Shown here piece after piece: positions 1-5,752 of a stretch of DNA of 5,752 nt. Origin of the DNA: Desulfurellales bacterium (GTDB lineage: Bacteria; Campylobacterota_A; Desulfurellia; Desulfurellales; Hippeaceae); assembly GCA_027074255.1 (NCBI GenBank), contig JALTDI010000251.1:1-5752 (forward strand), written 5' to 3'. Under the pieces are notes generated by a model that did not search any database, was not told the DNA's origin, and saw nothing but the letters and a program-made list of their open reading frames with translations. Position 1 is the first letter of the stretch, and each line of letters opens with the position of its first letter. A program made the translations under genes and the position numbers.

Positions 1-178
1 AAAAAAAATATACCGAAAAAGACAATTCATTCATAGGATTTTTCTAAGAATTTTCTTAATGGGATTCTGATGCGCTTTACTATGCAGCATAACCGGGGTT
101 GTACCCTTACAGCCCAAATGTATGTTTCATATTTATTTACAGCCGTCAAATGAGAGTAAAGGATAATATTGTCTTAAA

Positions 179-192
179 CAAATATATATTTG
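179..192. repeat. 14-bp perfect palindrome
   Basis: CAAATATATATTTG is a perfect dyad in gene-free AT-rich DNA about 130 bp upstream of the gntR promoter. It may be a protein-binding site or a bending element, or simply a product of AT-rich composition; nothing ties it to a specific regulator. Confidence 0.35.
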
Positions 193-264
193 AATAAAAA
201 TAAACAAATTTAGAAATTCTCTTTCTGATTGATTCTTAAAAAAGATAAACCTCTATGTTCATTC

Positions 265-283
265 ATTGTAAACTCATAACAAA
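265..283. promoter_or_regulatory. Candidate secondary operator for the GntR regulator
   Basis: The sequence ATTGTAAACTCATAACAAA has half-sites TTGT (266-269) and ACAA (279-282) separated by 9 bases, the same spacing as the primary operator at 350-368. It matches the reverse-complement reading of that operator at 12 of 19 positions. The centre-to-centre distance is 85 bp, close to eight helical turns, so two bound dimers would face the same side of the DNA. This is inference: AT-rich DNA yields such half-sites by chance and the inner positions are not symmetric. Confidence 0.3.
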
Positions 284-313
284 ATCAAAACATTGGCAGC
301 CCATTAAATATTG

Positions 314-326
314 AGCAAAATTTGCT
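314..326. repeat. 13-bp perfect dyad next to the -35 box
   Basis: AGCAAA-A-TTTGCT is a perfect inverted repeat whose last base is the first base of the -35 box TTGACT (326-331). Its centre is 39 bp upstream of the primary GntR operator and its sequence is unrelated to that operator. A regulator bound here could act on the promoter, either as a second repressor or as an activator. The sequence shows only the symmetry. Confidence 0.4.
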
Positions 327-354
327 TGACTTTTCCTCTGTTTTCATCTATTGT
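326..354 (+). promoter_or_regulatory. Sigma70-type promoter of the gntR-aminotransferase unit
   Basis: The -35 box TTGACT (326-331, 5/6 to consensus) is followed by a 17-bp spacer and the -10 box TATTGT (349-354, 4/6). Transcription would start near 361, giving a leader of about 30 nt before the preferred GTG start at 390. The -10 box overlaps the left half of the palindromic operator at 350-368, so repressor binding would directly block RNA polymerase. A separate 13-bp dyad (314-326) ends on the first base of the -35 box. Confidence 0.7.
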
Positions 355-368
355 CGACAGTAGACAAT
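350..368. promoter_or_regulatory. Palindromic GntR/FCD-type operator
   Basis: The 19-bp element ATTGTCGACAGTAGACAAT has perfect outer arms ATTGTC (350-355) and GACAAT (363-368). Apart from the centre base, only one base pair of positions (356/362) breaks the symmetry. FadR/FCD-subfamily regulators typically bind short dyads with a TNGT...ACNA pattern, which the TTGT...ACAA arms fit. The site sits over the -10 box and start point of the promoter and immediately upstream of a GntR/FCD gene, the usual arrangement for negative autoregulation. That the neighbouring gene product is the ligand of this site is inferred. Confidence 0.7.
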
Positions 369-376
369 GTGTAGAT

Positions 377-380
377 GGAG
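377..380 (+). promoter_or_regulatory. Ribosome binding site that favours a GTG start
   Basis: GGAG at 377-380 lies 9 nt before the GTG at 390. The in-frame ATG at 375 overlaps this GGAG and has no purine-rich Shine-Dalgarno sequence upstream; the bases there belong to the operator. The simplest reading is that the ATG at 375 is not the start and its surroundings serve as the ribosome binding site for GTG 390. Confidence 0.55.
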
Positions 381-389
381 CAAGGCAAA

Positions 390-1037
390 GTGAAGAAAAT
401 AACATACAAAGACCGTGTTGCAGAGTTTATATACAAAGAAATTATAAAAGGAAACATAAAGCCCAAAGAACAAATTAAGGAAACACACCTATCAGAAACG
501 TTAAACATCAGCAGAGCACCAATAAGAGAAGCCCTCAATGAACTTACAAGTGTGGGAATTTTGGAATACAGACCGCACATTGGAACATTTTTGACGGATT
601 TAACAGCGGACGACATATTAAATGCATACATAACAAGAGGTGTTTTGGAGGGGTTTGCAGCTTCGATATCCTTTCCAAAGCTTACAAAAGGGGATATCAA
701 CAGGTTATATTCCATGTGCGACAAAATGGAAATGCTTGCCGAAAAAAATGAAAACGTCAAATTGATATATTTAGGGGATAAGTTCCATGAGAAGCTATTT
801 TCGATATGCGGGAACAAGGAACTCGTCAAATTTACGAAAATGCTCAGTATGAAATCCCATCTGATGTTCTCAAAATACTGGCCGAAACTTTATCTGCCGA
901 AGCAGATCAATGAAAGACATAAAAAAATAGTAAAAGCCATAGAATCGGGAAATCCCAAGACAATAGAAAGAGAAATAAGAAACCATTATACCGAAACCGG
1001 CAAAAAAATAGCAAAATTAAAAAAAGAAGGAGTTTAA
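390..1037 (+). CDS. GntR-family transcriptional regulator, FadR/FCD subfamily
   Basis: This is a DNA-binding regulator of about 215 aa (220 if the ATG at 375 is used), normal for the subfamily. Numbering from GTG 390: a GntR winged helix-turn-helix spans about 5-70, with the typical recognition-helix segment SRAPIREALNEL at 41-52 followed by GILEYRPHIGTFL, which forms the wing. An all-helical FCD ligand-sensing domain spans about 75-205, with R83 and E87 in the R..LE motif, FH at 132-133, H177, and H199 lying 22 residues later. FCD domains commonly bind a metal through an Asp/Asn four residues before the FH histidine plus three histidines. Here that position is G129 and an Asp lies one residue later (D130), so metal binding is uncertain. 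The operator at 350-368 suggests autorepression released by a small carboxylate or amino acid. The aminotransferase gene starts 4 bp after the stop, so its substrate or product is the likely effector (inference). Confidence 0.93.
   Translation: MKKITYKDRVAEFIYKEIIKGNIKPKEQIKETHLSETLNISRAPIREALNELTSVGILEYRPHIGTFLTDLTADDILNAYITRGVLEGFAASISFPKLTKGDINRLYSMCDKMEMLAEKNENVKLIYLGDKFHEKLFSICGNKELVKFTKMLSMKSHLMFSKYWPKLYLPKQINERHKKIVKAIESGNPKTIEREIRNHYTETGKKIAKLKKEGV
1026..1032 (+). promoter_or_regulatory. Strong ribosome binding site of the aminotransferase gene
   Basis: GAAGGAG lies 9 nt before the ATG at 1042 and inside the last codons of the regulator gene, so the second gene is translated from the same mRNA. 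It is a much better Shine-Dalgarno match than that of the regulator, consistent with more enzyme than repressor being made. Confidence 0.8.
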
Positions 1038-1041
1038 AAAA

Positions 1042-2331
1042 ATGGAAAAAAGCGCATCCATCTGCGAGAGTATGAATTTAAATCTTAGGGGTATGCCTCT
1101 TTCTGCAACACTCAACATAAACGAAAAAAGCAACGAAATGATTAAAGAAGGCAAAAAAGTCTATAAACTTGGGCTCGGTCAGGCACCTTTCCCTGTCCCG
1201 GACGTTGTTGTAGAAGAATTAAAAAGAAATGCCTACAAAAAAGATTATCTTCCCGTTAAAGGCCTGTATGAGCTGAGAAAGGCCGTTGCTCAGTATTATA
1301 AAAAAAGCCAAAATCTTGAATACAGCCCGGAAAATATATTAATAGGACCGGGCTCCAAAGAGCTTATGTTTATACTGCAGGTTGTATTCTACGGTGAGCT
1401 TCTGCTGCCCTCACCAAGCTGGGTATCTTATGCTCCGCAGGCAAAAATATTGGGGAGAAAATCAAGCTGGATAGAAACGTATGAGCGAAACGACTGGCTC
1501 TTAACTGCGGAGGATTTGGATAATGCCTGCAAAAATGACCCAAACGCCCCGAGGGTTATCATTTTAAACTACCCTAACAATCCCACAGGCAAGACATACC
1601 CAAGTGAATTATTGAAAGAACTCGCTGAGGTCGCAAGAAAATATAATATTATCGTCTTATCGGATGAAATATACGGAGAGCTCAATCATAACGGCAATCA
1701 CATATCAATAGCAAAATATTATCCCGAAGGAACAATAATCAGCAGCGGACTGAGCAAATGGTGCGGCGCCGGGGGCTGGAGAGTTGGGACGTTTGCATTT
1801 CCGGAAAATTTAAGATGGCTTCTTGACGGTATGGCTGCCGTTGCCAGCGAAACATTTACGGCTGTCAGCGCACCGATACAGTTTGCCTCTATCAGGGCTT
1901 TTCAATTCGACGAAACGATTAACACATATCTAAAACATTCAAGAAGGATTCTCAAAGCCATCGGTGAATATATTTATAAAAACTTTAACGAAGTTGGAAT
2001 AAGAGTAACAAAGCCCGACGGGGCATTTTATTTTTTACCAAATTTCTCAAACTTCAAGGACAAACTTATACAAAAGGGTGTAAAAACAAGCGGTGAGCTT
2101 TGCGAAAACATATTGAACGATACGGGTGTTGCTTTTTTGCCGGGCAGCGATTTCGGAAGAAGCGAGAAAGAGTTTACAACAAGAATAGCATATGTGGATT
2201 TTGACGGCACAAAGGCTCTCGAAGCAGCTTATAAAAGCAGCACTGATATAGATGCAAAATTCCTGCGTGAGTATTGTTCAAATACTATCACGGCAATCGA
2301 TAAAATATGCAATTATGTAAAAACCTTATAA
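1042..2331 (+). CDS. Fold-type I PLP-dependent aminotransferase (class I/II)
   Basis: This 429-aa protein has the full signature of the aspartate/aromatic aminotransferase superfamily. A GPGSKEL segment (102-108) contacts the PLP phosphate. NYPNNPTG (176-183) carries the cofactor-ring Asn region. SDEIY (207-211) has D208 for the pyridine nitrogen and Y211. SSGLSKWCGAGGWRVG (234-249) contains K239 as the Schiff-base lysine and R247 as a phosphate ligand. TRIAYVDFDG (380-389) has R381, the expected substrate alpha-carboxylate binder. No key residue is missing and the gene looks intact. It should be cytosolic and transfer amino groups between an amino acid and a 2-oxo acid. The substrate cannot be read from the motifs: aspartate, aromatic, branched-chain or alanine-type activity are all possible. 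It follows the GntR/FCD regulator by 4 bp and shares its promoter. Its 3' end converges on a tRNA gene only 10 bp away, with no room for a separate classical terminator. Confidence 0.95.
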   Translation: MEKSASICESMNLNLRGMPLSATLNINEKSNEMIKEGKKVYKLGLGQAPFPVPDVVVEELKRNAYKKDYLPVKGLYELRKAVAQYYKKSQNLEYSPENILIGPGSKELMFILQVVFYGELLLPSPSWVSYAPQAKILGRKSSWIETYERNDWLLTAEDLDNACKNDPNAPRVIILNYPNNPTGKTYPSELLKELAEVARKYNIIVLSDEIYGELNHNGNHISIAKYYPEGTIISSGLSKWCGAGGWRVGTFAFPENLRWLLDGMAAVASETFTAVSAPIQFASIRAFQFDETINTYLKHSRRILKAIGEYIYKNFNEVGIRVTKPDGAFYFLPNFSNFKDKLIQKGVKTSGELCENILNDTGVAFLPGSDFGRSEKEFTTRIAYVDFDGTKALEAAYKSSTDIDAKFLREYCSNTITAIDKICNYVKTL

Positions 2332-2341
2332 AATAGATAGA

Positions 2342-2408
<67 letters not shown>

Positions 2409-2425
<17 letters not shown>

Positions 2426-3389
2426 GATGCGATAGAATTATAGGATAATATCCCTTTTTTTTCAATATGTTAATTGTTTTTTTTGAGCACTGGAACACGA
2501 ATTTGTATAAATACAAGGGCTCTGTATGCTGTATGGCTACTACTCTGAAAGGTGTTTTGCCCCAAATGTCAATGTAACGATTTCTCTTTTTTTCACCTAT
2601 ATTTTTATCTATGCAGACATAGAACAGCAAATCCATATTGACAATCTTATATATGGAATATCCCTTTTTCTTTAAAGCCTTGGCAAATTTAATCACTTTG
2701 GGATAGCTATCCAATCCTCCTACAAAAATAGTGTATTTCATGATTTGCTTATATGCGATTTTTTTATATTTATATCTTATCTTTAGGCTGTTCAAATCAT
2801 GTTTAATTCGAGTATATCTTCTCGTTTTAATTTCAACATACAATTTTTTGTGTATATTTTTCGGTTTTTCAGATTCTTTTTTTACATTCTCCTTGCTGCT
2901 GCTATTAATTAATTTTTCATAAAGGCTGTTCTTGTCTTTTTTAACATCCGTCTGAGGTATGGGTTTCGGTATGTTTTCAAGCTCGATACTCAGAGAAAAA
3001 ACCGGGAAATTATGTTTTTCAATTTTCTTAACGGTCTCCCTGTTTTTTAGCATAACCGCCTTTTGTGCCTCTTCTTCCTTTTTGTTTGATTTGATTGTTT
3101 TATTCGGTAGTTTGACGACTGCTTTCTTAATTTTCTTCGGTTTTTCTGCTATGTTTCTTTCGATTTCTTTGCTCTTTTTAACTGCTGATTTGTAAAGTTT
3201 GGTTTTAGGCACAACGTTTTTTCCTATTATAGAAACTCTGCTAATCTCATATACAAAAACAAAATATAACCCTATTGCAAACAGAATGCCTAAAATTACA
3301 AAAACCGAGATTTTTTTGTAATTCCTTTTTTTCTTAGGCAAATCTATCTGTGTGGGTATCTGGTTCTTTATGAGGTTTATGTTAATCAT
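2409..3389 (-). CDS. Lysine-rich single-TM protein with a SPOR-like C-terminal region
   Basis: This 326-aa protein has a basic N-terminus (PKKKRNYKK, 18-26), one membrane segment (about 27-47) and a long periplasmic part by the positive-inside rule. Residues 60-180 are low-complexity, very rich in Lys and Glu, probably a flexible linker. Residues 218-287 (beginning KYTIFVGGLDSYPKVIKF, with a GYSIYKI strand and later FYVCID) resemble a SPOR fold, a peptidoglycan-binding domain of division and cell-wall proteins. The match is by eye and weak. The tail 293-318 (YLYKFVFQC...KKKGYYPII) looks like a repeated half of the same unit. The start overlaps the sppA stop by 8 bp with no clear Shine-Dalgarno sequence, so translation is probably coupled. 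The stop TAG (2411-2409) lies inside the tRNA-Pro gene, and a tRNA promoter lies within codons 309-317. It could instead be an unrelated envelope protein; the exact function is unknown. Confidence 0.8.
2437..2465 (-). promoter_or_regulatory. Sigma70 promoter of tRNA-Pro inside the SPOR-like gene
   Basis: On the minus strand, TTGAAA (2465-2460, 5/6) is followed by exactly 17 bp and a perfect TATAAT (2442-2437). Transcription would start near 2430, about 12 nt before the tRNA 5' end. The elements are embedded in codons for residues 309-317 of the overlapping protein. Box quality and position make it a strong candidate, though AT-rich DNA does produce such matches by chance. Confidence 0.7.
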
Positions 3390-4230
3390 AGAAAATAGCT
3401 TTTACGGATGGGGTCAGTTTAAATTCTATATAATCCAGAAAAAAAGAAAATCTCTCACCGATTAAATTTCCCACTATACTTTTGTTCTTTCTGATAAAAG
3501 TAAAGCGGATGCTCTTTATGCCGGACTCTTTTTTCAATATATTTTTAGCTTTCTCCATAGAACCCACAGCATCTATCAATCCTATTTTTAGGGCATCGTC
3601 TGCGGCAAAGACACTGCCGTTAGCATATTTTTTCAAAACTTCCGGCTTTATATGCCTGCTTTGTGCAACATCATCAAGGAATTGTTTATATATCCCATTC
3701 ACAACTCTTTGGAGCATAGCCTTGTCAGCTTCCGTAGGTTTTCGGAACGGATTTCCAACATCCTTAATCTTACCGCTTTTAACAACAAAAGAGGATATGC
3801 CGATTTTATCGGCTAATCCGCTTATATTCAGGGTTTCAAACAAAACACCTATGCTGCCCACCACCGATGTTGGGTATGCTACTATTTTTCTTGCCCCGCA
3901 GGCAGCATAATATGCACCGCTTGCACCGAGAGCTCCTATTATTGCAACAACAGGTTTTGTTTTATCAGCTTTTTTTATGGCAAGATATAGTTTTTCACTT
4001 GCATTTGCAGAGCCACCGGGTGAGTTTATCTTTATCAAAATAGCCTTATACCCGCTGTCTGACTGCACGTCTTTTATCTGTTTTATCCATCTCGATGCAT
4101 CCGAATTTGTAATGATACCGTCTATGTTTATTACCGCTACATTACCCTTATTTGAATAGTAATACACTATATTTATAATGAAAATAACTATGAAAATTAC
4201 GAAAAATATTGTTATGGACTTTTTAAGCAC
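3382..4230 (-). CDS. sppA: Signal peptide peptidase SppA, short single-domain type
   Basis: This 282-aa membrane-anchored serine protease of the S49/ClpP-crotonase fold probably degrades signal peptides left in the membrane. A single N-terminal membrane helix (about 5-26, preceded by KK) would place the catalytic part outside the cytoplasm. INSPGG (68-73) forms the oxyanion-loop region. GASGAYY (102-108) carries the nucleophile S104. SGKIKDVGNPFR (152-163) carries the general-base lysine, most likely K156, 52 residues after the serine as in Bacillus SppA. VVGSIGV (123-129) is also typical. The size matches the half-length form (about 280-335 aa), not the duplicated form of E. coli (618 aa). 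The start is GTG (4230-4228): an in-frame TGA lies six codons upstream and no ATG is available, and the Shine-Dalgarno match is poor. It follows rpsA by 37 bp and overlaps the next gene by 8 bp (ATGATTAA). Confidence 0.95.
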   Translation of the reverse strand: MLKKSITIFFVIFIVIFIINIVYYYSNKGNVAVINIDGIITNSDASRWIKQIKDVQSDSGYKAILIKINSPGGSANASEKLYLAIKKADKTKPVVAIIGALGASGAYYAACGARKIVAYPTSVVGSIGVLFETLNISGLADKIGISSFVVKSGKIKDVGNPFRKPTEADKAMLQRVVNGIYKQFLDDVAQSRHIKPEVLKKYANGSVFAADDALKIGLIDAVGSMEKAKNILKKESGIKSIRFTFIRKNKSIVGNLIGERFSFFLDYIEFKLTPSVKAIFYD

Positions 4231-4233
4231 AGC

Positions 4234-4247
4234 GAAACGCCCGTTTC
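4234..4247. repeat. Small inverted repeat between rpsA and sppA
   Basis: GAAACGCCCGTTTC is a perfect inverted repeat (arms GAAACG/CGTTTC, centre CC) in the 37-bp gap just before the sppA GTG. In minus-strand RNA it would form a small hairpin of about 5 bp over the place where a ribosome binding site is expected. It lacks a U-tract in the minus direction, so it is not a terminator there. It might tune sppA translation or be a processing site. Confidence 0.35.
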
Positions 4248-4267
4248 AAGTTTTTTAGATACGCAGA

Positions 4268-5752
4268 TTACTCGATGTTAAAGCTTGAAATAAGTTTTTT
4301 TCTTCCCTTATCTAACTTTAATATCCTCACCCTTGCAATCTCACCCTTTTGGGGCTCATAATCACTAAATTCACTCTTCGGGATAAGGCTTTCTATTCCT
4401 TTGTCTATCTTCACAAAAGCTCCGAACGGTTTTATGCTCACAATCTCAGCTTCAACAATATCACCTGGCTTATATTTTTGATCAATATCTTCCCACGGAT
4501 CTTTGGTTAACTGTTTTATGCCAAGAGCAATTCTCTCTTTATCCTTCTCCACACTCAATATAACGACCTTAACAACGTCGCCTACATTATAGTTTCCTTT
4601 ATCTTCCTTGTCCCACGAAATATCCTTATCGTGCACCAGCCCCTCGATACCTTCATCGAGTTTGACAAATATACCGAATTCTTTTATGCCGGTTACGGTG
4701 CCTTCTATAACATCGCCCTTTTTGTATACTTCGTCAATATTTTCCCAAGGATAAGGTTTGCACTGCTTTATAGATAGTGACATTCTTCTGTTATCCGTAT
4801 CTATATTAATAATTTTTACCTCTACGCTATCGCCTGTGTTATACATTTTTTTGGCTTTGGAGGGATATTTGTCATATGTAATTTCGCTCTTGTGAACAAG
4901 ACCCTCTATACCTTTTTCTATCTCGACAAACAGACCGTATTCAACCACATTAACTATATTACCCGTAACGATTTTACCAATTTGGAATTTCTCCTCTATG
5001 TTCTGCCACGGGTCTTCTGTTAGCTGTTTCATGCCGAGGTAAATCTTTTTTTGTTTCTCATCGCTCTCTATCTTGATTATCTTAACCTCTATTTCATCTC
5101 CCACGTTCACCATATCCGACGGATGGCCTATCCTGCTCCATGACATATCGGTAATATGCACAAGCCCGTCAACTCCGCCCAAATCAACAAAAACACCGTA
5201 ATCGGTTATATTTTTTATCTTTCCCGAGAGCACGGCGCCCTCTTTAATTTTTTCCCAAATTTCTTCTTCACGCTTCCTCTTTATTTCTTCAAGCAAAACT
5301 TTTCTTGAAAGGACAGCGTTTTTCTTGCTTTCGTTTATGTTTACAACTTTGAATTCGAATTCCTTGCCCACATAAGAAGGATAATTTTTGATAGGATGTA
5401 TCTCAACCTGAGAGCCCGGAAGAAAAGCCAAAAAGCCGTCTATATCAACCGTAAATCCGCCGTTTACAAGATTCTTGACAACGCCTTTTATAGGTATATT
5501 TTCTTTATAAACCTCAACAATCTTTCTCCAGCTCTTTATTCTGTCTGCTGCTGCCTTTGATAAAATTTCAAAACCGTCTTTATCCGTTTTATTAAAGAAC
5601 AGGGCCTCGACCTCATCGCCTATTTTAATACTCAGCTCACCCTCTTCATTGAGAAATTCCTTGATGTTTATAACACCCTCGGACTTATAGCCTATGTCGA
5701 CAAAAACATCATCTTCCCTTATGTCTATAACTTTACCTGTAACAATATCTCC
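4268..5752 (-). CDS. rpsA: 30S ribosomal protein S1 (N-terminus beyond the window)
   Basis: The frame is open from the window edge to the TAA at 4270-4268, giving 494 residues, so only a short N-terminal piece is missing compared with the usual ~550 aa. S1 binds mRNA on the 30S subunit and helps load leaders with structure or a weak Shine-Dalgarno sequence. Six S1/OB-fold repeats are visible (in-window numbering): about 1-66, 86-150, 171-242, 258-331, 344-415 and 428-491. The first two are divergent, as is usual for the ribosome-binding half; the second contains the family hallmark FLPGSQVE (110-117). Repeats 3-5 have GVFVDLGGVDGLVH-like cores and end in LGMKQLTEDPW, SIKQCKPYPW and LGIKQLTKDPW. 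Repeat 6 is shortened. A TTG at 5431 is an internal Leu codon of repeat 2, not a start. It is the upstream gene of the sppA unit; its promoter is outside the window. Confidence 0.97.
   Translation of the reverse strand, partial: GDIVTGKVIDIREDDVFVDIGYKSEGVINIKEFLNEEGELSIKIGDEVEALFFNKTDKDGFEILSKAAADRIKSWRKIVEVYKENIPIKGVVKNLVNGGFTVDIDGFLAFLPGSQVEIHPIKNYPSYVGKEFEFKVVNINESKKNAVLSRKVLLEEIKRKREEEIWEKIKEGAVLSGKIKNITDYGVFVDLGGVDGLVHITDMSWSRIGHPSDMVNVGDEIEVKIIKIESDEKQKKIYLGMKQLTEDPWQNIEEKFQIGKIVTGNIVNVVEYGLFVEIEKGIEGLVHKSEITYDKYPSKAKKMYNTGDSVEVKIINIDTDNRRMSLSIKQCKPYPWENIDEVYKKGDVIEGTVTGIKEFGIFVKLDEGIEGLVHDKDISWDKEDKGNYNVGDVVKVVILSVEKDKERIALGIKQLTKDPWEDIDQKYKPGDIVEAEIVSIKPFGAFVKIDKGIESLIPKSEFSDYEPQKGEIARVRILKLDKGRKKLISSFNIE

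Larger units (their letters stand above)
1..325. other. Gene-free AT-rich upstream region
   Basis: I see no supportable gene here. Reading frames on both strands are short and broken; the longest thing noticed on the minus strand is an 18-codon frame starting near 270, without support. The stretch holds several small symmetric elements: an inverted repeat TAAGAA-TT-TTCTTA at 45-58, a GGGT-TGT-ACCC hairpin at 96-106, a 14-bp perfect palindrome at 179-192, and a near-direct repeat (TTACAGCC...CAAATG) at 107-120 and 137-152. A weak second copy of the regulator operator lies at 265-283. I recognise no riboswitch core or tRNA-like fold. The region may be the upstream control region of the gntR unit and/or the edge of a gene lying left of the window. 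Confidence 0.6.

Noticed and set aside
168..183. TTGT...ACAA element as a further GntR operator
   Set aside because: Its half-sites are only 5 bases apart instead of 9, and the inner bases do not match the main operator.
291..312. Sigma54-like promoter starting at TTGGCAG (293-299)
   Set aside because: The GG element is present but the required GC element at the correct distance is missing.
344..829. 161-codon open frame on the minus strand opposite the GntR gene
   Set aside because: It lies antisense to a clear regulator gene, its product has no recognisable domain, and it reads out through the operator region. It is a by-product of the coding bias of the real gene.
3482..3910. 142-codon open frame on the plus strand opposite sppA
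   Set aside because: The opposite strand encodes a complete SppA with catalytic residues; the plus-strand frame has no ribosome binding site or recognisable domain.
5429..5431. TTG as start codon of the S1 gene
   Set aside because: The frame continues without a stop to the window edge and encodes S1 repeat 1 and the first half of repeat 2 (for example GDIVTGKVIDI). The TTG is the Leu before AFLPGSQ.

Overview
The window is an AT-rich piece (GC about 35-40% by eye) of a bacterial chromosome. A polycistron running leftward (minus strand) meets a two-gene unit running rightward (plus strand) at position ~2335. The rpsA-sppA adjacency, the long six-domain ribosomal protein S1 and the single-TM, half-size SppA point to a Gram-negative bacterium. 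AT-rich anaerobic lineages such as Desulfurellales (Hippea/Desulfurella) or Deferribacterota would fit. That placement is an inference from gene style and order, not a database result.

Left part (1-2331, plus strand): about 325 bp of gene-free AT-rich DNA leads into a well-formed sigma70 promoter (-35 at 326-331, -10 at 349-354). Its -10 box lies inside a 19-bp near-perfect palindrome (350-368) of the type bound by GntR/FCD repressors. The first gene encodes a GntR-family FadR/FCD regulator. Four bases after its stop begins a fold-type I PLP aminotransferase. The layout suggests a self-controlled regulator-enzyme module for an amino acid or keto acid whose identity cannot be read from the sequence.

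Middle (2342-2418, minus strand): a complete tRNA-Pro(GGG) with encoded CCA. Its 5' end overlaps the last codons and the stop of the upstream minus-strand gene, and its own consensus promoter lies inside that gene.

Right part (2409-5752, minus strand; transcription order is right to left): ribosomal protein S1 (rpsA, N-terminus beyond the window), the membrane-anchored signal peptide peptidase SppA, and a lysine-rich single-TM protein with a SPOR-like C-terminal region, followed by the tRNA. The gaps are 37 bp (rpsA-sppA), -8 bp (sppA-SPOR-like) and -10 bp (SPOR-like-tRNA), so these are probably one transcription unit.

No mobile element, CRISPR array or defence system was seen. The most unusual structural point is the SPOR-like gene/tRNA overlap: RNase P maturation of a read-through transcript would remove the stop codon of the upstream mRNA.
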